In this document: positions 1-8,436 of the stretch, piece by piece | Position numbering within the stretch: the first letter of the stretch is position 1 | Layout of the letters: every line of letters starts with the position of its first letter | NCBI GenBank assembly: GCA_009711805.1 | Contig: VEMX01000026.1 | Location: forward strand, 1-60,184 | Reading direction: 5' to 3' | Length of the DNA stretch: 60,184 nt | Origin: Balneolaceae bacterium | GTDB taxonomy: Bacteria > Bacteroidota > Rhodothermia > Balneolales > Balneolaceae | Notes under the pieces: model-generated | Database searches by the model: none | The model's input: only the letters and a program-made list of their open reading frames with translations | Told to the model about the DNA's origin: nothing | Made by a program: the position numbers and the translations under genes

Positions 1-56
1 TTAATCGCGACATTTACCATATTATTTGCGTGAAGATCTATTCCTACATAGGTCAT
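1..56 (-). CDS. IS110-family transposase, N-terminal start (partial)
   Basis: Reading leftward from an ATG at 56, the sequence encodes MTYVGIDLHANNMVNVAI and runs off the window. The YVGIDLHxxN start is the first catalytic Asp region of the RuvC-like DEDD domain of IS110-family transposases. A strong AGGAGG ribosome binding site lies 6 bases upstream of the ATG. Only 18 codons are visible, so subgroup and integrity cannot be judged. It marks an insertion sequence lying at the left border of the window. Confidence 0.75.
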   Translation of the reverse strand, partial: MTYVGIDLHANNMVNVAI

Positions 57-236
57 GGGGTCCTCCTTAGTTAGTTATGGTTGATTACCACTAATCTAAG
101 TGAGGACTTCCTTTTTGGAAAGATCCCACGCATTCTCGAGGGGACGCACCTCGCCCTCTCTTGCCAATGTTTAGCTTTTTAGTTTTCCGTTCATTAGTTA
201 TCAACTTAACATAAGTCCGTGCATCCATTGTGTGCG

Positions 237-323
237 TTACTTGAAATTATTCGAATTGAGTTTCTTTTCTTCCTCCGTTAGCGGCATATACTGCTCAATA
301 AAATCAAATAGATAACTTTCCAT
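237..323 (-). pseudogene. Crp/Fnr-family regulator, N-terminal fragment
   Basis: A 28-codon ORF starts MESYLFDFIEQYMPLTEEEK and then ends at TAA. The pattern YxFxYIxxYxPLTEEE is how many Bacteroidota-type Crp/Fnr regulators begin, just before the cyclic-nucleotide-binding fold, which is absent here. I read it as the stump of a regulator gene destroyed by deletion or by the neighbouring IS110 insertion. The match is short, so it could be a coincidental small ORF. Confidence 0.4.
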
Positions 324-564
324 TTTTTAATTTCTGAGGTATTGATAAGTTATAATTTAGTAAGATGAGCTTAAGTTATTAAATATGTAAAACAGACAAT
401 TGGTTTAGTAATTTTTCATTGATGCTCACCAAGAAGTTATTTCCGCCTTATAACGACCCAGCGCATAACGGGTGCAAATTAGCGTCAATTCATTTCCAGT
501 TTATGAATTGGCACCGGGAAATAAAAACCGGCAACCAAGGACGAGGCGTATCTCATTGAAGCAC

Positions 565-723
565 TTATACAGGCATTTGTTTGTCCGGGAGGTCGAACCA
601 GCCAAACGGCCGTATCGAGGGTACATCTTCTGCGATAAAAGGATAAAGAGAGAACAGTAGAACGATAAGCCCCAAAAGTGGGATGCCCACAAAGACAAGT
701 GTGATCTTTCCTCGCTTTGTCAT
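565..723 (-). CDS. Small hypothetical membrane peptide
   Basis: A 52-codon ORF begins with a basic stretch (MTKRGK) followed by about 20 hydrophobic residues (ITLVFVGIPLLGLIVLLFSL) and a short polar tail. This is a plausible single-pass membrane peptide. There is no clear ribosome binding site and no recognised family. It sits in otherwise decayed DNA, so it may be a remnant of a longer protein. Confidence 0.25.
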   Translation of the reverse strand: MTKRGKITLVFVGIPLLGLIVLLFSLYPFIAEDVPSIRPFGWFDLPDKQMPV

Positions 724-985
724 GATCAAAATTATAATAGGGCAGAAATTTCAACATTGTAGATAGATCCATTACTCCGAAGTAGTAGCTGGTTTTGCAG
801 AAAGTAAAATGGCTGTATAACGGTTTGGGGCTTAACCGGCATGGCCATTACTGGCAGTTAATGTATTGTTGATCTTTATGTTTTAACATTATCTATTTTC
901 TTTATCATCGATATTTGCTCTTCGAATGTTCCGTCCGGCGGATAAAAGGCTAAGGAAGAGTATCATGCCGATGGTGAATATATAC

Positions 986-1014
986 AATAAAAAAAGCCCT
1001 CAAAGAGAGGGCTT
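986..1014 (-). terminator. Intrinsic terminator of the M61 peptidase gene
   Basis: A 7-bp stem (AGCCCTC 995-1001 with GAGGGCT 1007-1013) is followed, reading the minus strand, by seven T residues. It lies 23 bases after the peptidase stop codon. Confidence 0.85.
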
Positions 1015-1036
1015 GTACATTAGATTCAGATATAGA

Positions 1037-2917
1037 TTAGTCACCGAGCCAAGCATTGCGAAGCTTAATTTGTGCTTCAGTCACATCTTCCGCTTCTATC
1101 AGTTGTTGTTTCTTTATCATGGGAGTGCCAGCGGTGCCTGTCAGCTCTACTTCTTCTCCATTGCGGATAACGGTCATGCTAACTTCCTGTTCGGCTGCCC
1201 ATTGAAAAGATGGAATAATGAGTTCGCGGGCATTCTTAATGGTGTACTCCGTTCCGTTTACCACTTTTATAGTATCATCCGGTTGAACTCCTATTTCCTT
1301 CAGCGACGAATTCAGTTCTACATCCCGGAAAAAGAGAGTTCCTGTTGAAGGGTTTCCATCCAAAAGAGGAACTTGTCCATCCATAAAGAATGTGGTTTTC
1401 ACTTCGGCTTCTCCCATGGCAAGCCCCACTTTATCGAAAAAGGATCGATAGTCTATAGGAGTATTACCCTGAACATGTGTTTGCAGGAATTCCCCAACGG
1501 ACGGATAGGTCATTTGAGTGATTTCCTCAATCAGCTTATCATCTTCAAAAGGATTTTCAATACCATATTTAGTCGATAGCTCTTTCATCAGTGACAGCAT
1601 ACTGCGCTGGCCGTTGCTTTCTTCTCTCATCAGGATATCTATACACATTCCAATCAAGGCTCCTTTTTGATATACATTCAAATAGTTGGAAGCATAAGGC
1701 TCGTCCAGTATGTTTTCGCTCATTTTGGTGAAACTCATTTCATCATCCAAATTCATCGAGCTTTCAATCTTACCCTGAATTTTGCTATAAAATGCTTTCC
1801 GGGGCTGCAGGTCTTCATATACCTGGAAATGACTCGCAAAATATTCGGTCACTCCTTCATACATCCATAAATGCTTAGAGAAGGTAGGCGCATTATAATC
1901 GAAGTAATGTACATCTTCGGAATGAACACTCAGCGGAGTCACAATATGGAAAAACTCATGGGATACAACATCAACCATGGTTTGGGCCAGCTGTGGTGTT
2001 GGCATGGCTTCCGGTAATACCACAACAGTAGAAGTGTGATGTTCAAGAGCTCCATATCCTGACGGTTCACCCTCAGCCTGATCGGCCAGGTATAAATAAA
2101 TATCGTAGCGATTGGCTGTTTCCAGAGTGCCCAGGTACTCTTTCTGAGCATCCATCATTTTTGAAATAGTTTGCTGAATACTGGCGGCCGTATGGGTGCC
2201 ATTGGGTGAGTACACGCTCAGTACAATTTCAATATCTTCTACCTTAAATTCCGCAACATCCAACGCTCCGTAAAACATGGGGTTATCGGTGATATCGAAA
2301 TAACGATCGGCGTGGTATACATCGGTGACTGATTGTTCGTCTTCAGACAGGGTGCTGCTAACCGTTTCCAGCGCCGATGATTTTTTCATTCCCGCAGGGG
2401 CTATCACCTCCAAGCTATATTCATGATTCTGCAGAGATTCAAAATAGCCCACAAAACCGTGCAGGTTTAGAACAAAATTATCTTCTTCAATATTAGTACC
2501 CGAGGGAGAAAAAGGAGTGGGTTTATCGCCACTCTCTATGTCAAAGGTATCATTTACGTAATATCCCACTTTATCAAATTCCCGGGCAGCCGGTATAATC
2601 CAGGTGTTCGCTCCTTCTTGTATGGTTTCAATCTCCTCACCCGAATAATCGTAGGCCACAAGCCCTTCAGTAAAACTTCCAAAATCACTCACATCATACG
2701 TACCCTGCACTACTCTTGGCAGACGAAAAATAACCGAATCTTTGGTGAAAGCTCCGGGATCGATTTCAACCCATACACGGTCGTTGTCTACATCAACAAG
2801 ATCTACGTGTGCATTGATTGGTGTCTCCTGAGCATCTTTTTTAAGTACTTCCCCCGTTTTAGGTGAACATGCATATGTCATCGAAAGCACAAAAATTCCA
2901 AATAAATATTTCTTCAT
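1037..2917 (-). CDS. M61-family (glycyl aminopeptidase-like) lipoprotein with PDZ domain
   Basis: A 626-residue metallopeptidase. The N-terminus has a lipoprotein signal ending LSMTYAC (Cys17), so it is likely anchored in the periplasm or outer membrane. Residues about 35-230 form the beta-rich N-terminal M61 domain. The zinc site is HEFFH (His320, Glu321, His324) with the downstream glutamate in MYEGVTEYF (Glu354). A PDZ-like segment occupies roughly 510-600 (GVQPDDTIKVVNG). The length fits bacterial M61 enzymes, which release N-terminal residues, preferring Gly/Ala, from peptides. It is a single-gene unit with its own terminator; no link to the denitrification genes is evident. Confidence 0.88.
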   Translation of the reverse strand: MKKYLFGIFVLSMTYACSPKTGEVLKKDAQETPINAHVDLVDVDNDRVWVEIDPGAFTKDSVIFRLPRVVQGTYDVSDFGSFTEGLVAYDYSGEEIETIQEGANTWIIPAAREFDKVGYYVNDTFDIESGDKPTPFSPSGTNIEEDNFVLNLHGFVGYFESLQNHEYSLEVIAPAGMKKSSALETVSSTLSEDEQSVTDVYHADRYFDITDNPMFYGALDVAEFKVEDIEIVLSVYSPNGTHTAASIQQTISKMMDAQKEYLGTLETANRYDIYLYLADQAEGEPSGYGALEHHTSTVVVLPEAMPTPQLAQTMVDVVSHEFFHIVTPLSVHSEDVHYFDYNAPTFSKHLWMYEGVTEYFASHFQVYEDLQPRKAFYSKIQGKIESSMNLDDEMSFTKMSENILDEPYASNYLNVYQKGALIGMCIDILMREESNGQRSMLSLMKELSTKYGIENPFEDDKLIEEITQMTYPSVGEFLQTHVQGNTPIDYRSFFDKVGLAMGEAEVKTTFFMDGQVPLLDGNPSTGTLFFRDVELNSSLKEIGVQPDDTIKVVNGTEYTIKNARELIIPSFQWAAEQEVSMTVIRNGEEVELTGTAGTPMIKKQQLIEAEDVTEAQIKLRNAWLGD

Positions 2918-3156
2918 TAGTTGTTCAGTTTGTTTTAATTAAACTTCTTTTGCGAATCAAATTACGCTGATCATCCCTCTTAGTTTCGGGAAAAAGCAGC
3001 CATGATTTTATTTAGCCGGAAATTATGATAATCTACTCCCAAATTCTGTTAACCCTCTTTAATGAAGAACGGAGACTGGAGTTAGGGACGAGGAACCAGA
3101 GCCCGGGGACGGGAGATGGTGGTCCATCATTCCTCGTCCATCGTCCGTATTAATGC

Positions 3157-4416
3157 TTAGAAATTCGGAGTGATTACCAGCATAGCCCAGGCCCATTGCT
3201 GCAAGCCGTCGGCCTGTCTGTTTTGAACTGTTTCGAGGGTAGAGCTGCTAAACAATACAGAGTATCCTATTTTGAAAGTCACGTCTTTCTCTATCTTATA
3301 AGTGAAAGCTGCATCTATTTCAGAAGCCAGTGCTTTGTCCAGGGTTTCTCCTGCATTGGCCGGATCAGCCAGGGCATTGGCAGATGCAAAATTATGGTAG
3401 GCCACACTTACATTGGCATCTTCAGAAGTAGTAAAAACTGCTTTAAGATAAATATCCTGGAGCCCTCCGCTGAGAGCATCAACCGGTACATTTATAAAAT
3501 AATCCATGTTGCCATAGAACTTGTGGTTGGTGGCATAGAGGGTGCTGAACGCTCCCTGGGCAGGATTGCTGTCGCCAGCCTCACCTCCGGATAAATAGTC
3601 GATACCCCCACTCAGGGTTACATCTTCGAGTTTATAAGTTGCTCCCGCTGCAGCCATAAATGCTGAGATATCCGTGCGTGTAGCATCATCCCCGCTCTGC
3701 AGGTAAAATGTTCCTGAAAAGTCGAGCTCATCTGAAGCCTTGTAATTAACATGGGTTCCGTATGTATATCGATAGTTTACCTCATCTGCCCCACTCTGAA
3801 AACCATCTGTAAGAACAAGTGCGGAAAGGTCAACATCGCCAAAATCCTTATTCAACCACAAGTACGATAGCACTTTATAGTTATTAAGCGGATAGTTATT
3901 TCCCTGCAGGTTTTGCCCGGCCTGATTGTAGGCTGCACCTATATCCAGGCTAAAATCAGTATCTCCATTTCGGTATTTAAACCGAAGAGCATCGTGGCTT
4001 CGGGCCTGTTGTGCCCAGTTTACACTACCCAGCAGCCGTTGATCATCATAGATTAGTTCCTGGCGCCCTAATTGCAGTTGAGTCATTTCTGAAAGATTTA
4101 GCTGAGCCCATGCTTCATGGATATTCACATTAGGAGTATCTCCCAGCTGAGACACTTCTCCCCAGGTTCGCACATCCTGTGCCGATAGCTTAAAAGTATA
4201 AGCATCCGTTGTATAATGTAAGATAAGCCGTGTTCGTTGCGAGGTGAAAAAAGCCGGATCACTTTGAGAAGTATTCAAAATGCGATAGCCGTCTCTAAGT
4301 TCCGTTCTTGGCCGAAATTCGCCATTTACACTCAGCTGAGCACATGCAAGAATCGGTAATAGCATGAACATCGCTAAACTTAAAATCTTTTCTTTTGTTA
4401 TCGTTGATGAAAGCAT
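3157..4416 (-). CDS. Alginate-export-family outer-membrane porin
   Basis: A 419-residue protein with a cleavable signal (ending LACAQ) followed by amphipathic beta strands and a C-terminal aromatic residue (ITPNF), typical of an outer-membrane barrel. The segment GEFRPRTELRDGYR through LQLGRQELIYDDQRLLG is characteristic of the alginate_exp (AlgE-like) porin domain; in this lineage such porins are common and their solutes are mostly unknown. It follows the nirK operon on the same strand after a gap of about 120 bases. Members of this family often sit beside denitrification genes, so a role in anion or copper passage is possible but is inference. Confidence 0.8.
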   Translation of the reverse strand: MLSSTITKEKILSLAMFMLLPILACAQLSVNGEFRPRTELRDGYRILNTSQSDPAFFTSQRTRLILHYTTDAYTFKLSAQDVRTWGEVSQLGDTPNVNIHEAWAQLNLSEMTQLQLGRQELIYDDQRLLGSVNWAQQARSHDALRFKYRNGDTDFSLDIGAAYNQAGQNLQGNNYPLNNYKVLSYLWLNKDFGDVDLSALVLTDGFQSGADEVNYRYTYGTHVNYKASDELDFSGTFYLQSGDDATRTDISAFMAAAGATYKLEDVTLSGGIDYLSGGEAGDSNPAQGAFSTLYATNHKFYGNMDYFINVPVDALSGGLQDIYLKAVFTTSEDANVSVAYHNFASANALADPANAGETLDKALASEIDAAFTYKIEKDVTFKIGYSVLFSSSTLETVQNRQADGLQQWAWAMLVITPNF

Positions 4417-4534
4417 GGTTGTTTTCTTTTTTTGAATTTTACTTGTTAAAAATCGTGCATTCTGTTATTAACCAGTTTGTTGTGGCCGCTTATTTTGTTT
4501 TCCCAATTGTGGGTTTACTCCAGACGCCCCTTCC

Positions 4535-5026
4535 CTACCTGTTGTCACGTTGATCAGCATATTTCCGGCTTTCTTCTACCAGTGTCTGGACGATTTTCTC
4601 CGGCAAGCGGCTATTGTCATATTCCGGAAACAGTTCAACATCTCCGACAATAAGCCGGCCGGCATGCCCAAGGCGTTCATGCGGTATACAAAAGTAATCG
4701 TATACTCCGGCCTCCTTAATACGAAGTGTCCAGCTTTCCCCTTCGGTGAGCATACCTGAATCAAAAGAAACCGCTGACTCAGGCATTCGTAGTGGGCGTC
4801 GGTTATCGGGATGATAAGCTGTTACCGTATGCAGCCCTTCTATAATCACAAACCGGATGACATCTCCAACCTCCAATTGAAGCACCGCGGGCTCGAAGCG
4901 GGCATCCTCTGAAGTCCCCATTACTTTAACAGTCAGGGTATCAGCAGGCAAGATTCTTATTTCTGCGTTTACCTCTGCATAACTCATCCATAATATCAGG
5001 CATATTGAGAAGACTGCAGTTTTCAC
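4535..5026 (-). CDS. Periplasmic cupredoxin (plastocyanin/halocyanin-like)
   Basis: A 163-residue exported blue-copper-type protein. After a signal peptide the beta-sandwich runs from about residue 30 to 130. Type 1 copper ligands are recognisable: His66 (GLHTV), Cys113 and His116 in FCIPH. The residue eight after the cysteine, where pseudoazurin and halocyanin have the axial Met, is His121 (CIPHERLGHAG). The start overlaps the end of the SCO gene by 4 bases (ATGA), so translation is coupled within the nirK operon. It is a plausible electron donor to NirK, which accepts electrons from cupredoxins or cytochrome c. Confidence 0.82.
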   Translation of the reverse strand: MKTAVFSICLILWMSYAEVNAEIRILPADTLTVKVMGTSEDARFEPAVLQLEVGDVIRFVIIEGLHTVTAYHPDNRRPLRMPESAVSFDSGMLTEGESWTLRIKEAGVYDYFCIPHERLGHAGRLIVGDVELFPEYDNSRLPEKIVQTLVEESRKYADQRDNR

Positions 5027-5631
5027 TGTTCTACATTTTTGGTGAGCATCTGTTCTATGTGATGGGCTGCTTCTTCCATTGGCTGGTTCAAGCCTTCTAT
5101 CCGTTTGGCTATTTTACCTTCTGTATCGAGTACGCTTACCAGGTTTGAGTGCGCAAATTCTCCATCACTCTTTTTTGCATACTGAACCCCCAGCATCATG
5201 GCCAGGCTGCGCACATTGGTTGGTTCTGAAGTAGCAAAATGCCACCCATCTATATTCAGTTGTTCATATTCAGCATATGCTTTCAGCACTTCCGGGGTAT
5301 CGTTTTCGGTATCAAAACTCACTGCAAGTACTTTTACTGAAGGACGAAGGATTTCGTCTACGGCATTATAGAGACGCCAGGTATCGCGAATCAGAATAGG
5401 ACAAACCTGGGTGCAGTTTCCATAAAACATAACTACGATCACCGGCTGACCTTTAAAAGAACTGAGTTTTAAAGACTTGTTCCGTTGATCTGTAAAATCC
5501 GCATCCAGATGATACAGAGAGTGCCCGGAGATTTCGCCGGCTTTGAGAGTAGCATCTGCACCATGATTGTGCTGAGCATGCAGAGTAAACGAGCTTAAAA
5601 CAAAAATTGCTATCAAACTTAGTCTTTTCAT
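5023..5631 (-). CDS. SCO1/SenC-family copper chaperone
   Basis: Thioredoxin-fold copper-binding protein of 202 residues. I chose the ATG at 5631 because it overlaps the stop of the preceding gene (TGATG) and directly begins a signal peptide (MKRLSLIAIFVLSSFTLHAQ). The copper motif CxxxC is GNCTQVCP (Cys73, Cys77) and the third ligand is His161 (EFAHSN). SCO proteins deliver copper or reduce Cys pairs during assembly of CuA and related centres. Its place between nirV-like and cupredoxin genes suggests it serves NirK, the cupredoxin or the CuA site of NosZ. Confidence 0.88.
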   Translation of the reverse strand: MKRLSLIAIFVLSSFTLHAQHNHGADATLKAGEISGHSLYHLDADFTDQRNKSLKLSSFKGQPVIVVMFYGNCTQVCPILIRDTWRLYNAVDEILRPSVKVLAVSFDTENDTPEVLKAYAEYEQLNIDGWHFATSEPTNVRSLAMMLGVQYAKKSDGEFAHSNLVSVLDTEGKIAKRIEGLNQPMEEAAHHIEQMLTKNVEQ

Positions 5632-6443
5632 CACAGGCTGTTTTTTGTGGTGTCTTTGGTTTCTACGTCGTAAGCGCACCGGAACCCCAACATGCCGGTT
5701 GTACTTTCGGGGCTAAAACTCATCCTGGTAATGAACCTGATGGAAGCAGCATAACTGTAAATATTACCAAGTTTCTGCAATCTGCCTACCGTTCCGCAAT
5801 CCAGGGAGAGGTCGTTTGCGATGATGGGCTTAAAGTTCTCAACCCATTCCATCACCAACCCAAACTGATCTTTTACTCCATAGGCTGTTTCAATATCGGT
5901 GGAGCCTACCGCCCCTATAAAATTCGCATTTACCCTGGAATACCATCCTATCAGTTCTTTGCTAAACTCATTCATTTCTTCCGGGCTTTCAAATTTCAGA
6001 AGCTGGGCAGAGTATTCCCATTCGTTCAGGGTGGGAAGCCGGCCTCCGGCTGCACTGCAGTATGCATTAGCCGAATACCAGGAAATTCGTGTGACCGGAC
6101 GTTGGGCTCCTGTTTCTTCTATCCCGGGATCCAGGTCGGATTTCCAATGATCCAGGTAACTGTCGTTGGCAAAAATAGATGGGACTTCAGATCGTCTCCA
6201 CTCCTTATTCTCTGTTACAAAATCTACAAATTCTTCGTTGGTGACAGCTGTTACATCCAGGTAAAAAGCATCAACTTTATTGGGCTCTCCTTTTATTTCG
6301 GGAAGTACAGAATGAAAAGATCCCGCCGGAACAAATACCCTATCTGACTGAGCCCTTGATGGAATTGTTGTTGCCAACACCATCACCGCTAAGAGGTACT
6401 TCAGCCAGGGCTTCAAGGATATTATGTTCTTTTGGGATCTCAT
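5631..6443 (-). CDS. nirV: NirV-like formylglycine-generating-enzyme-family protein
   Basis: A 270-residue exported protein with an FGE-sulfatase (SUMF1) fold: VFVPAGSF at the N-terminus, VTNEEFVDFV, PVTRISWYSANAYCSAAGGRLPT in the middle and GFRCAYD at the end. SUMF1-type proteins called NirV occur directly beside nirK in many denitrifiers; their exact job in nitrite reductase maturation is unknown. It lies 48 bases after nirK and its stop overlaps the SCO start, so it is part of the same transcript. The catalytic cysteine pair of true formylglycine synthases is not evident, so sulfatase activation is unlikely. Confidence 0.8.
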   Translation of the reverse strand: MRSQKNIISLKPWLKYLLAVMVLATTIPSRAQSDRVFVPAGSFHSVLPEIKGEPNKVDAFYLDVTAVTNEEFVDFVTENKEWRRSEVPSIFANDSYLDHWKSDLDPGIEETGAQRPVTRISWYSANAYCSAAGGRLPTLNEWEYSAQLLKFESPEEMNEFSKELIGWYSRVNANFIGAVGSTDIETAYGVKDQFGLVMEWVENFKPIIANDLSLDCGTVGRLQKLGNIYSYAASIRFITRMSFSPESTTGMLGFRCAYDVETKDTTKNSL

Positions 6444-6491
6444 TCTGATCTGTTTTACTGCATTAAGAAATTATTCACTTAGTGAAGTAAT

Positions 6492-7625
6492 TTACTTCTT
6501 TCTTGGACCTGCCTTAAGTGTACCGGTCGCTCCTTTCTCAGCATCTACAAATTCATGGTCGATGAGGATGTATTTTCCTTCTTCAGGAACAATCATGTCT
6601 AATGTTGCGGAACCTGAGGATCCTACCAATACCGTTTGCATGCCACGCATTTCATTAAATGGGTGTCCTTCTTTCCAAACTCTGTCAAAGATACCGCCGA
6701 TTACGTGGAAACTGGAAGTACCGCTCGGACCATTGTTAGAGAAGTGGATACGGATTCTTTCGCCTTCGTTAGCTGTTAACGGATTATCGTGCATTACTGT
6801 TTGGTGACCGTTAAATACAACGTGAGAAGGATTGCGATTAGCTGCTGCGTCAAAATCGTACTGGTACAGTTCGCCGGGGCCTTTCTCAAGGTAGTACTCA
6901 GACTGAACTACAACATATTCTTTCGCTACTTCATCGTCTGTTGGATAACCATCTTTAGGAGATACCACTACAACTCCGTGTTGACCCATAGCTGTGTGCA
7001 TTAATACACTTGGAGTACCACAGTGGTAGATGTAACTGCCAGGGTAGTTCGCAATAAAATCGAATTTCACAGTTTGTCCGGGAGCAATCGTTCTCCACTT
7101 GTCATCTTTAGCTACGGTACCTGCGTGGAAATCCATAGAGTGAGGCATAGGCATTACAGCAGCTTTGTTTTTGCTGATATTATTAGCTGCTACTTGCTGC
7201 ATAAATGGAGCACCGCCTTTTGATGGTTCAGTAATGGTTACTTCTTCATCAGAACGGTTTTTCATGGTAAAAGTAATGCGATCGCCTTCTCTTACGTGAA
7301 GTACCGGACCGGGTACGGTTCCGCCAAATGTCCATGCATTATAACGAACACCTTCGGCTACTTCTATTTCCTGAACCATGATATCGATTCGTACTTCGTG
7401 ATGCTTGTTCCCTTCATAATCCAGGGGAGCAAGGTTTGGAAGCATAGTAACGTACTCACCCACTACAGGAGGGCCGTCGTAATCTTCAGTGAATACTTCT
7501 GCTTCGGGCATACCAAAAGTTTTACCATCCAGTTTGTATTCGGAACTTTGAGCAAATGAGGTACTCGCCAAACCGGCAAATAGCAACCCGAATATAAATG
7601 AGAGTGTTAGTTTTGAGACTTTCAT
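6492..7625 (-). CDS. nirK: Copper-containing nitrite reductase NirK (variant type 1 copper site)
   Basis: Reduces nitrite to nitric oxide in the periplasm. 377 residues with a signal peptide ending SFAQ and two cupredoxin domains. Type 1 copper ligands are His162, Cys202 and His210; type 2 ligands are His167, His201 and His307 (SSFHVIGG). The catalytic Asp is Asp165 (PHSMDFHAG) and the second catalytic His is probably His279. The Cys-x7-His spacing is that of the short-linker class II enzymes. The axial position, five residues after His210, is Gln215 rather than Met; a Met stands at 213. First gene of an operon with nirV-like, SCO and cupredoxin genes; an inverted repeat shared with the nos genes lies 27-44 bases upstream of the start. 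Confidence 0.93.
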   Translation of the reverse strand: MKVSKLTLSFIFGLLFAGLASTSFAQSSEYKLDGKTFGMPEAEVFTEDYDGPPVVGEYVTMLPNLAPLDYEGNKHHEVRIDIMVQEIEVAEGVRYNAWTFGGTVPGPVLHVREGDRITFTMKNRSDEEVTITEPSKGGAPFMQQVAANNISKNKAAVMPMPHSMDFHAGTVAKDDKWRTIAPGQTVKFDFIANYPGSYIYHCGTPSVLMHTAMGQHGVVVVSPKDGYPTDDEVAKEYVVVQSEYYLEKGPGELYQYDFDAAANRNPSHVVFNGHQTVMHDNPLTANEGERIRIHFSNNGPSGTSSFHVIGGIFDRVWKEGHPFNEMRGMQTVLVGSSGSATLDMIVPEEGKYILIDHEFVDAEKGATGTLKAGPRKK

Positions 7626-7651
7626 AAGATTGTATTTATGTATTGTAGTTT

Positions 7652-7669
7652 AAAGACTGTTTTGTCTTT
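7652..7669. promoter_or_regulatory. Putative NO-responsive operator upstream of nirK
   Basis: AAAGAC-N6-GTCTTT, a perfect inverted repeat, 27 bases upstream of the nirK start. Related repeats with the same arm and spacer lengths precede ric, the Rrf2 gene, the nos operon and the copper receptor operon. The regulator is inferred to be the Rrf2 protein of this window or an unseen Crp/Fnr-type factor. Confidence 0.65.
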
Positions 7670-8436
7670 TATTTTTCCGTTTAACGTTTCTGTCATAATA
7701 TTAATCACCAAATATGAACTTAAAATGAAGACGGGCATATTTAGATACTTCTTTTTTTATATTCATACTTATGGTTGGCAAAGAATACAGATTCTGACAT
7801 ATACAGTTACTGCATGTGTAAATGACCTCTTCCCTGTTATCAAATAAATTTCCATTTCCCTAACCCCTCGACGAAACAAACGAATTACAATCCATTTTAT
7901 ATTATGAAACTAAGCTAAGGGAGAGTTCATTCAGATTTATTTATCTGGATCCCTCGCACTATGATGGGCGGTTTATATATACACCGATCTCACTGTAACT
8001 AAAGGTGCGTAATACCTCCCACTGATCTTTTCAGTTTTGAGCAAAGCGGTGACTGAAAAGGTCCTGGACTTGCTACATTTTAATGGACACGGAGTTAAGG
8101 TATATTGTAGTCAAAGCAGAAAAGGATCCATGGATGGTCCGGCAAAAGTCCTCTCCTCCAGGAGAGGATTTCCCCATAAGGGGTGCCTTCGGCAAGGTAA
8201 GATGAGAATACACGACAATCTCAGCGTTCATGATAACTAACCATAGCAATTACTGTAATGCCCGTTGTTCAACATCCCGGACACAGATTAAGATCGCATG
8301 TTGACGGAAAGTCCTCCTCTTTCTTACACACCATCCTCCCTGCGTGCCGTAGACATCCCCACGGAGAATAGACGCCTCTTTACTTGATTAGCTTATATCA
8401 CTCAATCACAAACTTCCCATAATGAGGAAAACACCC
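7670..8436. other. Non-coding gap between nirK and nadA
   Basis: No convincing gene. It contains a REP-like palindrome (8150-8167) followed by a CCCCATAAGGGG...CTTCGG segment that recurs elsewhere in the window, plus the nirK promoter region. The remaining bases show no structure I can name. Confidence 0.6.
8150..8205. repeat. REP-like palindrome (CCTCTCCT/AGGAGAGG type)
   Basis: Arms CCTCTCCT and AGGAGAGG with a 2-base loop, followed by CCCC-ATAA-GGGG and CCTTCGGC. The palindrome recurs in inverted orientation near 41775-41795, where the flanking word AAATCC...GGACTT is also shared. Probably a dispersed intergenic repeat family. Confidence 0.6.

Larger units (their letters stand above)
57..985. 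other. Decayed left-edge region, no complete gene
   Basis: This stretch holds the upstream end of the IS110 element, a Crp/Fnr-like N-terminal fragment (237-323) and one doubtful small ORF (565-723). Two segments of the kind TATAACG-N-GGGGCTTAACC (around 447-470 and 814-845) recall the imperfect palindromes that end integron cassettes, but the pairing is weak and no integrase is in view, so attC identity is only a guess. The rest shows no convincing coding signal. Confidence 0.5.

Noticed and set aside
440-845. Integron attC-like sites flanking a cassette
   Set aside because: Only loose similarity to attC core words, no clear pairing and no integrase in the window.
926-1348. Plus-strand ORF of 140 codons opposite the M61 peptidase
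   Set aside because: It crosses the terminator and lies antisense to a well-supported gene; no homology features.
5607-6347. Plus-strand 246-codon ORF opposite the nirV-like and SCO genes
   Set aside because: Shadow of genes with clear motifs; composition is that of an antisense frame.
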